NCBI RefSeq assembly: GCF_044005705.1
Contig: NZ_JBIPKE010000011.1
Coordinates: forward strand, 186,001 to 250,000
Length of the DNA stretch: 64,000 bases
Direction: 5' to 3'
Source: Marinoscillum luteum
GTDB taxonomy: Bacteria; Bacteroidota; Bacteroidia; Cytophagales; Cyclobacteriaceae
Below are positions 9,111 through 18,507 of the stretch, in pieces (position 1 is the stretch's first letter; each line of letters starts with the position of its first letter). The notes under the pieces were generated by a model. The model was not told the origin of the DNA and made no database searches. It was given only the letters and a program-made list of their open reading frames with translations. The translations under genes and the position numbers were made by a program.

Positions 9111-9118
9111 CAAAGATA
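9111..9118 (-). promoter_or_regulatory. Bacteroidota -7 element for ispG
   Basis: The minus strand reads TATCTTTG, an exact TAnnTTTG match, 29 bases before the ispG start codon and inside the 49-base gap after the SDR gene. No clear -33 TTG. Confidence 0.5.
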
Positions 9119-9130
9119 AAAGTTGCGGGA

Positions 9131-9847
9131 TCATAAATCGCCTAATTGTGGTCTGATTACCAGGTCCTCCACCACGGTCCGGTCACTGAGCTGATAAGTG
9201 GTGAAAATCATCTCTGCCACGTCTTCCGGTTTCATAAATCGATCTTCCGGCAAGTCCACCCCTTCCCAACTGGCAGTAAAGGTAGCTCCAGGCATCACTG
9301 AGGTCACCCGAATTTGATCTGCTTTCAATTCCTCTCTCAATACTTTACTCATTCCATACATCGCAAACTTGGAGATGCAGTAAGATCCACCATTGGTGTA
9401 AGCCGTAATGCTGGCAGTGGAGCAGATATTGAATATATGCCCTTTTTTCCGCTTCTTCATTTCAGGGATTAGTCCTCTGCTGAGTCTATAAGCACTATAC
9501 AGGTTGGTTTCAATCTGCGACTCCAATACGCCCTCTTCTTCTGTGTGTACCTGACCAGGCACAAACTTGCCAGCATTATTAACCAAAACGGCCACAGGCT
9601 TACCCGTCAATCTGATAAACTCAATGAAGTCATTCACCTGTGCTTTCCTGGATACGTCAGACACATTCACCAGCACTTTGTTGCCGTACTTGCCCTCTAT
9701 AGATTTCTTCAGATCATCCAGGTCGGTCTCATTTCTGGCGCAGGTCGCTATGGTATAGCCGGCTTCAGAAAATTTTTCTATGATGGCCCGGCCGATACCT
9801 TTGGTGCCGCCAGTTACCACAACTAATTTATCTTTCAGATCACCCAT
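9131..9847 (-). CDS. short-chain dehydrogenase/reductase (SDR)
   Basis: 238-aa NAD(P)-dependent oxidoreductase of the classical SDR family. It shows the cofactor motif TGGTKGIG at 12-19, NNAG, and the catalytic Ser plus YCISK (YxxxK). Closest in layout to the 3-ketoacyl-ACP reductase/sepiapterin reductase-like group, but the substrate is not readable. I use ATG 9847; the frame extends only to a TTG at 9862. It diverges from the mlaE gene across a 144-base gap. Confidence 0.9.
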   Translation of the reverse strand: MGDLKDKLVVVTGGTKGIGRAIIEKFSEAGYTIATCARNETDLDDLKKSIEGKYGNKVLVNVSDVSRKAQVNDFIEFIRLTGKPVAVLVNNAGKFVPGQVHTEEEGVLESQIETNLYSAYRLSRGLIPEMKKRKKGHIFNICSTASITAYTNGGSYCISKFAMYGMSKVLREELKADQIRVTSVMPGATFTASWEGVDLPEDRFMKPEDVAEMIFTTYQLSDRTVVEDLVIRPQLGDL

Positions 9848-9957
9848 AATTCTATAAAGCAACCAGAAACCACATTGTTATTTAAGAAAACAAAATCTTC
9901 ATTTTGTCCTTTAGTTGGTCAAACGGTTTGTGTTTGCTTCGTTCTTATTAATTTCGG

Positions 9958-9965
9958 CAAAGCTA
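9958..9965 (-). promoter_or_regulatory. candidate -7 element for the SDR gene
   Basis: The minus strand reads TAGCTTTG, an exact TAnnTTTG. It would give a leader of about 105 bases to the SDR. A one-mismatch plus-strand element TAATTTCG (9949-9956), with TTG 18 bases before it, overlaps nearly the same spot and could serve mlaE. Confidence 0.35.
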
Positions 9966-9991
9966 ACACATCTGACGCAAGAGAATACTTC

Positions 9992-10723
9992 ATGAAATCA
10001 CTAGGTAAATTTTTGATTTTTGCTGGTCAGCTTTTCGTAAGACGCGAAAGTTTTTCCACCTACGTTTCCCTGACCATCGATGAGTGCATCAAGGTGGGGT
10101 ACAATTCTCTTTTTATTGTGACCATTGTCTCGGTATTCATGGGTGCGGTTACTACCATCCAGACGGCCTATAACCTGGTAAGCCCCTTCATTCCTGATTA
10201 CGTGATTTCACTGGTAGTGCGGGATATGACCGTTTTGGAGTTGGCTCCTACGATTATGGCCATTGTATATGCAGGAAAGGTAGGATCTAACATAGCCGGT
10301 GAACTCGGAACCATGCGAATCACAGAACAAATTGATGCTTTGGAAGTGATGGGCATTAACTCTACTTCCTATCTGGTGCTTCCTAAAATCATCGCATCTA
10401 TGCTTATGTATCCGATGCTGGTGGTGCTTTCGGCATTTTTGTCCATCTATGGTGGCTACCTCACCAGTCTGGCCACGGGCATTATCTCTGGCCATGATTA
10501 TATCTACGGTATCCGATATGACTTCATTGAGTTCAATATCGCATTTGCTCTCATCAAGGCATTTGTATTTGCTTTTCTGGTAGCTGCCATTTCTGCTTAC
10601 AAAGGATATTTCACCTCAGGTGGAGCACTGGAGGTGGGCCAATCGTCTACCGCTGCCGTCACCAATAGCTGTATTGCCATTTTGCTGGCAGATTATCTTC
10701 TCGCTCAACTACTACTCGGATGA
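9992..10723 (+). CDS. mlaE: lipid ABC transporter permease, MlaE family
   Basis: Inner-membrane permease of an Mla/MCE-type lipid transporter that keeps outer-membrane asymmetry or moves phospholipid between membranes. 243 aa from ATG 9992; the frame is open back to a TTG at 9875, but that extension looks non-coding and the ATG gives the usual start MKSLGKFLIFAGQLF. Typical motifs are 'VPKIIA'-like VLPKIIASMLMYP, 'GKVGSNIAGELGTMRITEQIDALEVMG' and about five hydrophobic helices. It overlaps the ATPase gene by 4 bases (ATGA), so the two are coupled. No MCE-domain substrate-binding partner (MlaD) is nearby. Confidence 0.92.
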   Translation: MKSLGKFLIFAGQLFVRRESFSTYVSLTIDECIKVGYNSLFIVTIVSVFMGAVTTIQTAYNLVSPFIPDYVISLVVRDMTVLELAPTIMAIVYAGKVGSNIAGELGTMRITEQIDALEVMGINSTSYLVLPKIIASMLMYPMLVVLSAFLSIYGGYLTSLATGIISGHDYIYGIRYDFIEFNIAFALIKAFVFAFLVAAISAYKGYFTSGGALEVGQSSTAAVTNSCIAILLADYLLAQLLLG

Positions 10724-11463
10724 TCGAAATCAACAACATAAAGAAGTCTTTTCAGGGCAAAGAAATCCTAAAAGGTATCAACGGCACTTTTGAGCCGGGA
10801 AAATGTAATCTGATCATTGGGTCCAGTGGAACCGGAAAAAGTGTGCTTCTGAAATGTATTGTGGGGTTATTTAAGCCCGATGAAGGAGACGTACTCTATG
10901 ATGGCCGTGACTTTTCTCACGGTGACAAAGAGGCCCAAACGGAAATAAGGAGGGAAATAGGAATGCTTTTTCAGGGCAGCGCACTGTTTGACAGCAAGAA
11001 CGTGGAGCAAAACGTGATGTTTCCGCTGAACGTGCTCACAGATATGAGCAAGGAAGAAAAGATAGAGCGTGTGAACTTCTGTCTGCAACGTGTGGGGCTG
11101 GAGAATGTGAACAAAAAAATGCCCTCTGAGATCAGTGGAGGTATGAAAAAACGTGTAGGCATAGCACGTGCTATTGTCAACAAGCCCAATTATCTTTTTT
11201 GTGATGAACCCAACTCCGGGCTGGATCCACAAACTAGTATGGTCATTGATGAACTCATTGACGAAATCACGCAGGAGTATCAGATGACTACTACCATCGT
11301 CACTCATGATATGAATTCGGTGATAGAAATAGGTCAGAAAGTAATGTATCTCTACAAAGGTGAAAAATTATGGGATGGCACTAACAAAGACATCACCCAC
11401 TCAGGTGTGAAGGAATTGGACGACTTTGTCTTTGCCAACAGAATGATGAAGGAGTTCAGATAA
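10720..11463 (+). CDS. mlaF: lipid ABC transporter ATP-binding protein, MlaF family
   Basis: Cytoplasmic ATPase partner of the MlaE-type permease. 247 aa with Walker A GSSGTGKS (about 34-41), Q-loop 'LFQGSALFDS', signature SGGMKKRVGIARA, Walker B LFCDEP and H-loop THDM. The D-loop reads PNSGLDP where most family members have PTSGLDP. 'SALFDSKNVEQNVMFPL' is typical of the Mla/Ttg2A branch. Coupled to mlaE by overlapping start and stop codons. Confidence 0.95.
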   Translation: MIEINNIKKSFQGKEILKGINGTFEPGKCNLIIGSSGTGKSVLLKCIVGLFKPDEGDVLYDGRDFSHGDKEAQTEIRREIGMLFQGSALFDSKNVEQNVMFPLNVLTDMSKEEKIERVNFCLQRVGLENVNKKMPSEISGGMKKRVGIARAIVNKPNYLFCDEPNSGLDPQTSMVIDELIDEITQEYQMTTTIVTHDMNSVIEIGQKVMYLYKGEKLWDGTNKDITHSGVKELDDFVFANRMMKEFR

Positions 11464-11499
11464 AGCAGAAGCATCATCAAAAACCACTAGTTTTAGGGG

Positions 11500-14400
11500 A
11501 TGAAGGAATGGATGAACTGGCCCTGGACTGAAATGTTACTTGCCTGTGCGGTGGTTCACGGCATCATTGCAGCAGTGCTGCTTCTTTTCAATAAGTTCCC
11601 TGCGAGTCAGTTTTTGGCAAGACTACTCCTGAGTACGCTCATCTTTCTCTCGAGCAGCTTTGCCCCTTCCGGTTTATTCCTGGATCAATTTGCCCTGGCT
11701 CTGGTGGCTATCAGCCTTTTTCTCTACACCAGGTCATTTTTTACCCAAAAAACCCGTAATAACAATAAGCACCTGCTACCGTTGGTGCTTCCAGCGCTTT
11801 TCACATCTACTTCGGTGATGGGAGTTGATTTCGAATATGGCTTCATTATTCGGGAAGGCACCCTAATCGCCATTGTGGTTATATACCTCCTTTCTGCCCT
11901 CAGGACGGCACAGATAGAAGCAGCCCAGCGTGGGATCTACTGGTTTCAAAACCCGGGAAGCCGCCTGTTATGGTTTAGAAATTTTCTCCTTTTCTCGGTA
12001 CTCCTTATTTCCTATTGGCTCGTTGCCGGCAATACCCTCGGTGTTTGGGAGACTTCCCTGGGTATTCTGATTTTCAGCTACTTTATCTATTTTCAAATCT
12101 TTAAGGAATCTACCTTCCTATCCCCAATTCCTCTGGGAAATAAGTATCAGAAATCAACCCTCACTCCCGGGCAGAAAGCGGCCATCCTGGAACGTCTGGA
12201 TGATTTGCTACAAAAGGATAAATTTTACCTCCAGAGCACCATATCCCTCAGTCAGTTGTCGGATCAACTACACACCACCACCCATCACCTTTCTCAGGTG
12301 ATCAATGAAACCAAAAACACTTCCTTCCAGGAGCTGATCAGTCAGTACAGAGTGCGTGAAGCCAAGCACTTGCTGAAGGCACCGGAGCAGCAGCAGACCA
12401 AAATAGAAAACATCGCTGCCATGGTTGGGTACAACTCCAAATCGGCCTTTAACACAGCTTTTAAAAAGTATACAGGGCTCACACCGTCAGAATTTAAGGA
12501 TACCAAGGGTGTTCGATCCTATCGGGAAGAACGTCTGCCCGGCCAGAAAAAACCATTCTTTCAATACTTAGGCCTTAGTTCGTACCATGTTTTACCAAAC
12601 CTCAAAACAAACATGGTTAGCAACTTCCTGAAAATTTTCTATCGTAGAATGGTGAGAAACAAAGTGTTTTCTGCGATCAATCTATTTGGGCTCACTGTTG
12701 GGTTTTCCTGCAGTATCCTGATCTACCTATTCATCACCGACCAACTCTCCTACGACAAGGAGCTGGAGGATAGCGAGAGAATCTATCGCATAGCGTGGAT
12801 GAGTGACAACCCCCAGACGCGCACCCCACACCCCATGGCCATGGCCATGGCCAGAGATCTGCCAGAGGTAGAGGCTGCCACCAGTCTTTCACCATGGAAT
12901 GGTGTCGGGCAAAGCAATGAGACTGTGAAAGTAGAAAATGTGGAGGCTGAAATTCTGTTTCAGGAGCCCAATTTCTTCTTTGTGGATTCTACTTTTCTGG
13001 ATGTCTTTCAGCTAGAGGTAATAGCCGGCGACAAAGACGCACTCAGGAAACCATGGAATCTGGTCATCACCGACAAGATGGCCAAAAAATACTTTGGCAG
13101 TGAAGACCCCATAGGGCGTGAACTAAACGTAAATGACATGCCTGTGGAAATAGCAGCAGTCATCAAAGGGGTGCCCGAGAAATCTCATTTTCACATTCAG
13201 GGCTTGGTCTCCTACGTGACCATCAAAAACATTAACCCCAGTAACCCCTGGTTCACCTGGGAGGACTTTGGACATTTTAATTACATCAAAACCAAATCTG
13301 GTGTGGACCCCGCCAAGTTGGAAGCCAAAATCCCCGAATGGGTCCTTTCATACCTCAACTGGCCACAGTCTTACAGAGCCTCTCTGCTGGAAGGTGATTA
13401 TCAGTTCGCTTTGCAACCAATAGAAGAAATACACCTCATGTCTCATCTGCGATGGGAGCTGGAAAACAATGGCAACATCCTGTATGTATATATTCTTACT
13501 GGCACCTTGATCTTCTTACTCCTCATTGTGTGCATCAACTACATTAATCTGACTACCGCTAAGTCATTGGAAAGAGCCCGGGAGGTGGGAATCAAAAAGA
13601 CACTTGGTGCCTATTCAGGAAATCTTACGCTCCAATTTTACCTGGAGTCACTTATATTTTGCCTGCTGGCCTGGGTCCTTGCCCTCCTGCTTGCGGTATT
13701 GTGTCTAGACACCTTCAATTACCTATCCGGTCAGGCATTTAACCTTTCAGACATCTTTAACAGCTCTTTTCTGCTAAAATCCATGGGTTTATGTCTGGCT
13801 CTGGCACTTCTGGCTGGTTTTTACCCTGCTTTCACCTTGTCTTCATTTATTCCCATGGAAGTGCTGAAAGGCAAGTTCTCTTCCTCATTCCAGGGAAGAC
13901 AAGTGCGAAATGGATTGGTGGTCTTTCAGTTTTGTGTCTCGAGCATTTTGATTATTTCCAGTCTGATCATCATGAAGCAGATCAACTTCATGAAAACCAC
14001 ATCGTTGGGTTTTGATCATGAGGCGGTCATATCCATCCGCATACACCCAAGTGTAGAGATCGGTGGAATCGATCTACGACAGGTCGAGACCTTCAAAGAA
14101 CAATTTGGCAATATCCCCGGAGTGCTCAATACAGGTTCCATTTCCAACCTGCCCGGTGGTCAGTTTAATCAAAATGCCATTTTTCTGGAGGATAATCCCG
14201 AGAATCGTGTAGATGCTTCTGAGCTATATGTAGACTATGGTACGGCGCCATCTTTGGGTCTGTCTATGGCCATGGGAAGATACTTTGACCCTATCTATGC
14301 AGCAGATTCTGCCGGGACCACCTTTATAATCAATGAAAGCGCTATGTCTGCCCTTCGTCTGGAAGATCCGATCGGGAAAAGCCTGACATGGGATAGCGAT

Positions 14401-15042
14401 CCGGTAGCCCAAAAAGGAACCATCATAGGGGTCGTTAAAGACTTTCACTATCAGTCACTGCATGAGGCCATTCAACCATTGATCATCCAGCTCAATCCCG
14501 AATATGCCAATCACCTCCTGGTGAAAATGGAGGGTAAGAACTTTCAGCAAACACTGAACGACATACAAATGAGCTACCAGAATATTGAGAGTGAGTTACC
14601 CTTTAGCTATCGCTTTTTGGATGAGCAACTGGCTAATCTTTACCTATCTGAAGAACGCACGCTCAATGTCTTTTCCATTTTCGCGGGATTGGCTTTGTTT
14701 CTGGCCTGCCTGGGATTGCTCGGCCTGGCTCTGGCTCTACTCAATCAAAAAGCAAAAGAAGTAAGCATACGGAAAATTATGGGTGCTACACCCAATCACA
14801 TTTTAGCTATGGTGTTTTCTCAGTTTGCTCGATTGCTCGGGCTGGCACTCCTGCTGGGGCTACCTACTGGCTATTTTCTGATGCAAAGATGGATTGGTGA
14901 ATTTTCTTACCAGGTAACATTGGGAGTAACCCCCTTCTTACTGGCATCCGCTCTCCTGCTTCTCGTGGCCCTTGGCAGTGTGAGCTTGGTAGTATTGAAA
15001 ATCTCCCGGGCCAATCCTGCAGATAACCTGAGGTATGAATAG
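11500..15042 (+). CDS. AraC-type HTH regulator fused to FtsX/MacB-type ABC permease
   Basis: A single 1180-aa frame with two halves. Residues 1-205 have about six or seven hydrophobic helices; 225-335 form an AraC-family DNA-binding domain ('ISLSQLSDQLHTTTHHLSQVINE', then 'IENIAAMVGYNSKSAFNTAFKKYTGLTPSEFK'). From residue 372 begins a typical Bacteroidota FtsX permease: 'NFLKIFYRRMVRNKVFSAINLFGL', first helix about 391-412, three central helices about 660-780, a second core region with helix about 805-828 and three final helices (1056-1168), with two MacB-like periplasmic domains between. An internal ATG at 12613 marks the junction and could allow separate translation. No ATPase gene is adjacent except mlaF. 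Confidence 0.85.
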   Translation: MKEWMNWPWTEMLLACAVVHGIIAAVLLLFNKFPASQFLARLLLSTLIFLSSSFAPSGLFLDQFALALVAISLFLYTRSFFTQKTRNNNKHLLPLVLPALFTSTSVMGVDFEYGFIIREGTLIAIVVIYLLSALRTAQIEAAQRGIYWFQNPGSRLLWFRNFLLFSVLLISYWLVAGNTLGVWETSLGILIFSYFIYFQIFKESTFLSPIPLGNKYQKSTLTPGQKAAILERLDDLLQKDKFYLQSTISLSQLSDQLHTTTHHLSQVINETKNTSFQELISQYRVREAKHLLKAPEQQQTKIENIAAMVGYNSKSAFNTAFKKYTGLTPSEFKDTKGVRSYREERLPGQKKPFFQYLGLSSYHVLPNLKTNMVSNFLKIFYRRMVRNKVFSAINLFGLTVGFSCSILIYLFITDQLSYDKELEDSERIYRIAWMSDNPQTRTPHPMAMAMARDLPEVEAATSLSPWNGVGQSNETVKVENVEAEILFQEPNFFFVDSTFLDVFQLEVIAGDKDALRKPWNLVITDKMAKKYFGSEDPIGRELNVNDMPVEIAAVIKGVPEKSHFHIQGLVSYVTIKNINPSNPWFTWEDFGHFNYIKTKSGVDPAKLEAKIPEWVLSYLNWPQSYRASLLEGDYQFALQPIEEIHLMSHLRWELENNGNILYVYILTGTLIFLLLIVCINYINLTTAKSLERAREVGIKKTLGAYSGNLTLQFYLESLIFCLLAWVLALLLAVLCLDTFNYLSGQAFNLSDIFNSSFLLKSMGLCLALALLAGFYPAFTLSSFIPMEVLKGKFSSSFQGRQVRNGLVVFQFCVSSILIISSLIIMKQINFMKTTSLGFDHEAVISIRIHPSVEIGGIDLRQVETFKEQFGNIPGVLNTGSISNLPGGQFNQNAIFLEDNPENRVDASELYVDYGTAPSLGLSMAMGRYFDPIYAADSAGTTFIINESAMSALRLEDPIGKSLTWDSDPVAQKGTIIGVVKDFHYQSLHEAIQPLIIQLNPEYANHLLVKMEGKNFQQTLNDIQMSYQNIESELPFSYRFLDEQLANLYLSEERTLNVFSIFAGLALFLACLGLLGLALALLNQKAKEVSIRKIMGATPNHILAMVFSQFARLLGLALLLGLPTGYFLMQRWIGEFSYQVTLGVTPFLLASALLLLVALGSVSLVVLKISRANPADNLRYE

Positions 15043-15045
15043 GTT

Positions 15046-18000
15046 CTAGAAATAAGCGGTCACCTGCACCGATCCTGTATGTACAGCCGCACTTTCTGCA
15101 GATTTTCTACCAAAGTATTGAAGCGAAAGCTGCAACCCTTTGCCCAGGGACTGCTGCCAGTTGATATTCCACTTCTGGTTAGTCCCTGGCTGGAGGGCTT
15201 CAAGTAGCTCATAGCCCAGATACGAGTTGATTTCCCCGTCGAATTGAATTTCCAGCCAAGTGAAGGAAGCATTCAGGTTACCTTGCCCCGACCTGACCCA
15301 TGTGGCTTCCAGCTTATATTCATTGATCTGGGTATTCTCATCTCCCTCCGCCAACCTTTGTTTGTCTCTTCTGCCATAGCCCGTGATGAGTCTGAAGGTA
15401 TTCAGTGGCTGCCAGACCACCTCGCTTTCAATGGTTCTTCTCCCAAGGCTAAAATTCCTGCTTTCCAGAAAATCCGAATGATTAACCGTTTCGCCCAGCC
15501 CACCACGGCCTCTCAAAGTAACTACTGACCCAAATCCAATGCGGTAGGCAGCGAGCCAATCCTGCTTCTCTCTAATCTCAAATCCCCCACTGAGCAATGA
15601 TTTACTACTCTGCCCTGAACGCGTGACATCCAATCCAAAGCCCGGAGCATTCCTGTTGTAGAAAAGGGTATGACGATAGAGGTTCCTTGCTGAAACAACT
15701 TTCTCATCACTGAGGTCCACAGAGAAGGGATCCAACCTTGACATCAAATCCTGTGAAGTGGTTTTGAAGTCATATTTCAGGTTGGTATTGAAAGACACCC
15801 GGGACAACACGGGTAAAATCCCGCTTTCATCACGCCAGCCCTCGGGCATTTTCACATCCAGCGTGTGTATGTAAGTAGACTGGTAGGCATTGATGTACTC
15901 ATCTGTGGGTGTGAATAATTTAATGAAGGTCTTCTCATCTGGATTAATAGCTTCATAAAATTCATTGATATCCTGTATTCCATCTTCATTTTCGTCCCGC
16001 CAGGTATGAGTCCCCTCTCCCGTGGCTACATTCAAAAAAACAAATTCCCGCTTAAGCTCACGAATGTTTGCCGTCGCAAAAGTAAGGTTACTGGTAATGT
16101 GCCGCTTCGCAAAATGTCCCAACCAGGATACCCTACCAAGTATATTCTCATCTGTATCCCTGTCACCAATCTGTTCTTTCACCTTCCGGTAGTTGAGCTG
16201 AGCACCCACCTGATGATTCGTCAGGCTTTTGGAATTCATCGTGAACCGGTATTCCTCGGCTTCTGTATAGGGACTCAGTGTGCCATCTACAGGGAGTTTG
16301 TCCTTTCTGAGTATATAGTCTGCTCTAAAGGTGGTTTTCAATGAATCTCCGCTTTCGACGAAAAAATCATGAGCATCAAAATACATCAATGTACTCAACA
16401 CTTCTTCGGTGTCCACATCAGTGGTTGTGTTGTGATCCAATGAAAAATGATAGCCCGGTCGAAGTACCCAATCCACGAGCTGAATCTGTTGGCTGGACCG
16501 GAGCCATTCGGAGTGATATCCCGCGGGTTGATTGGTCATAAGGAAATTACTGGACTTCACCTCCATTGGGCCAATCCTGTGACCAAGATTTAACTCCTGC
16601 TGGACACCCGCAACAACCTGAGCCCTATTCCTCACGGTGAGGCCATATTGACCACCATTGCGGTCGTCTTTTCTTAATCCAACCTGCGCAGAAAAAATCT
16701 GATCCTGCCGGGTCTTCAGGGTATCTGCAAATACATCGTAACCCCAGTCCCGATCGTAATCGGCACTTCTAAATCGATCAATAAAGGTGAAATACCTGCT
16801 ATCAAACTCATAAGTCAGCTCTGCATTGACCGGATAGCCCGGTAAAAATGAAATCTCACGACCCGAAGACACCACCCCTCCTTTCCATGCAAAGCCGCTG
16901 TTGTCAGCATCGTCTATGGGCGAATACAGATTTTGATCCAGTGTGGATATGGCCAGCTCCTGATAGACCTGTTCATACGCCCCTATTTTGGCCCGCAGGC
17001 CTGAAACAAACATTCGCTTCTGATTGGGTGTGGGGATGACCTGTATAGGCGCATAACTGCCAGCACCGGTCCCTACCCATTCATAAATCCGTCCATTTGA
17101 AGTAGTATTTGCGAGCATGTAGTCTCCGTTGCCTGTACCCACTTCAGAAAAACTAATCCTGAATACAGCGACTTCCGGGTCAGTGCTTTGCTGGAAGATG
17201 CTGACCTGCGCACCTTCTGCATTGACCGTATCCCGCTTTTGATATAGGACAGCATTTTCAATGTATGCAGTAGAGTCCACACCAGAAATACTCGCGACAC
17301 CACCATTGTCGCCTGCTGCTCTAAGGTTCAGCACATCGGATTCGTTCAGGTCAAAGGCGAGGGTATTGGATGGATTATCCTTTTCCTGATAATAATTAAA
17401 GTACACCGATAAATGCTCATTGCTGAGCTGCTGGGTGGCAGACAGGTTGGTTCTGGTATAGAACTGATTGGCAAACTCATAATCCACACGAATCCTGGAA
17501 AACCGGGTGATGATGACCGCACTACTGAAGGTAATTTCACCGAGGTTATAATCGATCACATAATCCCGATCAAATCCCCGCTCCAGCAACCTTCCGTCCA
17601 AATACACCCGCTCGGAGTTAGCCATCACAATGATGAATCGCTCTCCATTGGCTCCTCGCAATTTATAGGGGCCCTGCACACCCTCCTGTGGCTGAATCAC
17701 CGCCGAGGTAAACTGACCCTTGGCCAGCGCCCCTGACACCTGAGAAGTGGATTTCCACTCTTTGCCCACAGATGTGTGAGCCTTCATGGCCAGCCCTTGC
17801 ACATTCTTATAGTATTTTAGAAAATAGCTCTCCTTCACCGGGTTCTGCAGTACAATATCCCCAGCAATCACTTCAAACTGGTCATTGTATAACTTGATAA
17901 ACACATTATCAAAATCTCTGATTTGCTGCGTGTTACCTTCTGGTTGATAAGGGATATTCTGATCCGTAATGACAGCACTCACCTTCAGGTCTTCGCTAAG

Positions 18001-18507
18001 GTTGCCTTCCATTTGGAGGTTAAGAGCCGAATTAACAAAGACATTCTGGCGGTTGCCAAAGGTGACTCCACGGGTGATCGCCCCAAAGGTGCTAACCGTC
18101 CCAAAAGAAAAGATCTCTTCCTCTTTGATCGGTGAAAGAGCTGTACCCCTTTCTCTCAGTGCACCGGCAGTGTATCTATTCACATCTCTATTGAACACCG
18201 GCTGGTGTATGACTTCAGAAACGGAGCGGAAACAAATCTCCACTGAGTCCTGAGTGAGCGTCTCCAAAAAGGTGATGGTGCGATGATCGGGCTCGAGGCG
18301 AAATGCCACATCGGGGTTGACAGAAATGCTGGAAGCTTCTACTGGCAAGGTGTCCAGCAAAACAGTTTCTCCAACCAAATAAGTGGAGCACTTAAACGAC
18401 TGAGAATGGGCTGTCAGGACGATCAATCCAAACAGCAAAATCAGGCTATACCGAATAGACAGGTAATGAGATGTAGAAGGTAGTACCTTTCCCCTGCTCC
18501 GATTCAA
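15046..18507 (-). CDS. large outer-membrane beta-barrel protein, unknown function
   Basis: About 1153 aa, with a hydrophobic signal YSLILLFGLIVLTAHSQS and many alternating beta strands; it ends in '...QVTAYF' with a terminal Phe, as for BAM-inserted barrels. A segment HTWRDENEDGIQDINEFYEA (calcium-loop-like) is of the kind seen in large Bacteroidota outer-membrane proteins. No plug or TonB box was recognised. No ATG start exists: the frame begins with TTG 18534, next TTG 18507 (used here), and rare CTG/ATT codons closer to the signal. It overlaps the histidine kinase end by 62 bases and converges with the FtsX gene at 3 bases. Confidence 0.75.
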   Translation of the reverse strand: MNRSRGKVLPSTSHYLSIRYSLILLFGLIVLTAHSQSFKCSTYLVGETVLLDTLPVEASSISVNPDVAFRLEPDHRTITFLETLTQDSVEICFRSVSEVIHQPVFNRDVNRYTAGALRERGTALSPIKEEEIFSFGTVSTFGAITRGVTFGNRQNVFVNSALNLQMEGNLSEDLKVSAVITDQNIPYQPEGNTQQIRDFDNVFIKLYNDQFEVIAGDIVLQNPVKESYFLKYYKNVQGLAMKAHTSVGKEWKSTSQVSGALAKGQFTSAVIQPQEGVQGPYKLRGANGERFIIVMANSERVYLDGRLLERGFDRDYVIDYNLGEITFSSAVIITRFSRIRVDYEFANQFYTRTNLSATQQLSNEHLSVYFNYYQEKDNPSNTLAFDLNESDVLNLRAAGDNGGVASISGVDSTAYIENAVLYQKRDTVNAEGAQVSIFQQSTDPEVAVFRISFSEVGTGNGDYMLANTTSNGRIYEWVGTGAGSYAPIQVIPTPNQKRMFVSGLRAKIGAYEQVYQELAISTLDQNLYSPIDDADNSGFAWKGGVVSSGREISFLPGYPVNAELTYEFDSRYFTFIDRFRSADYDRDWGYDVFADTLKTRQDQIFSAQVGLRKDDRNGGQYGLTVRNRAQVVAGVQQELNLGHRIGPMEVKSSNFLMTNQPAGYHSEWLRSSQQIQLVDWVLRPGYHFSLDHNTTTDVDTEEVLSTLMYFDAHDFFVESGDSLKTTFRADYILRKDKLPVDGTLSPYTEAEEYRFTMNSKSLTNHQVGAQLNYRKVKEQIGDRDTDENILGRVSWLGHFAKRHITSNLTFATANIRELKREFVFLNVATGEGTHTWRDENEDGIQDINEFYEAINPDEKTFIKLFTPTDEYINAYQSTYIHTLDVKMPEGWRDESGILPVLSRVSFNTNLKYDFKTTSQDLMSRLDPFSVDLSDEKVVSARNLYRHTLFYNRNAPGFGLDVTRSGQSSKSLLSGGFEIREKQDWLAAYRIGFGSVVTLRGRGGLGETVNHSDFLESRNFSLGRRTIESEVVWQPLNTFRLITGYGRRDKQRLAEGDENTQINEYKLEATWVRSGQGNLNASFTWLEIQFDGEINSYLGYELLEALQPGTNQKWNINWQQSLGKGLQLSLQYFGRKSAESAAVHTGSVQVTAYF

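Noticed and set aside
9875..9991. Upstream extension of mlaE
   Set aside because: Starts with TTG, lacks family similarity and covers the promoter region; ATG 9992 gives the standard length.
15913..15921. TGTGAATAA (DnaA box on minus)
   Set aside because: Inside the outer-membrane barrel gene with no partner boxes.
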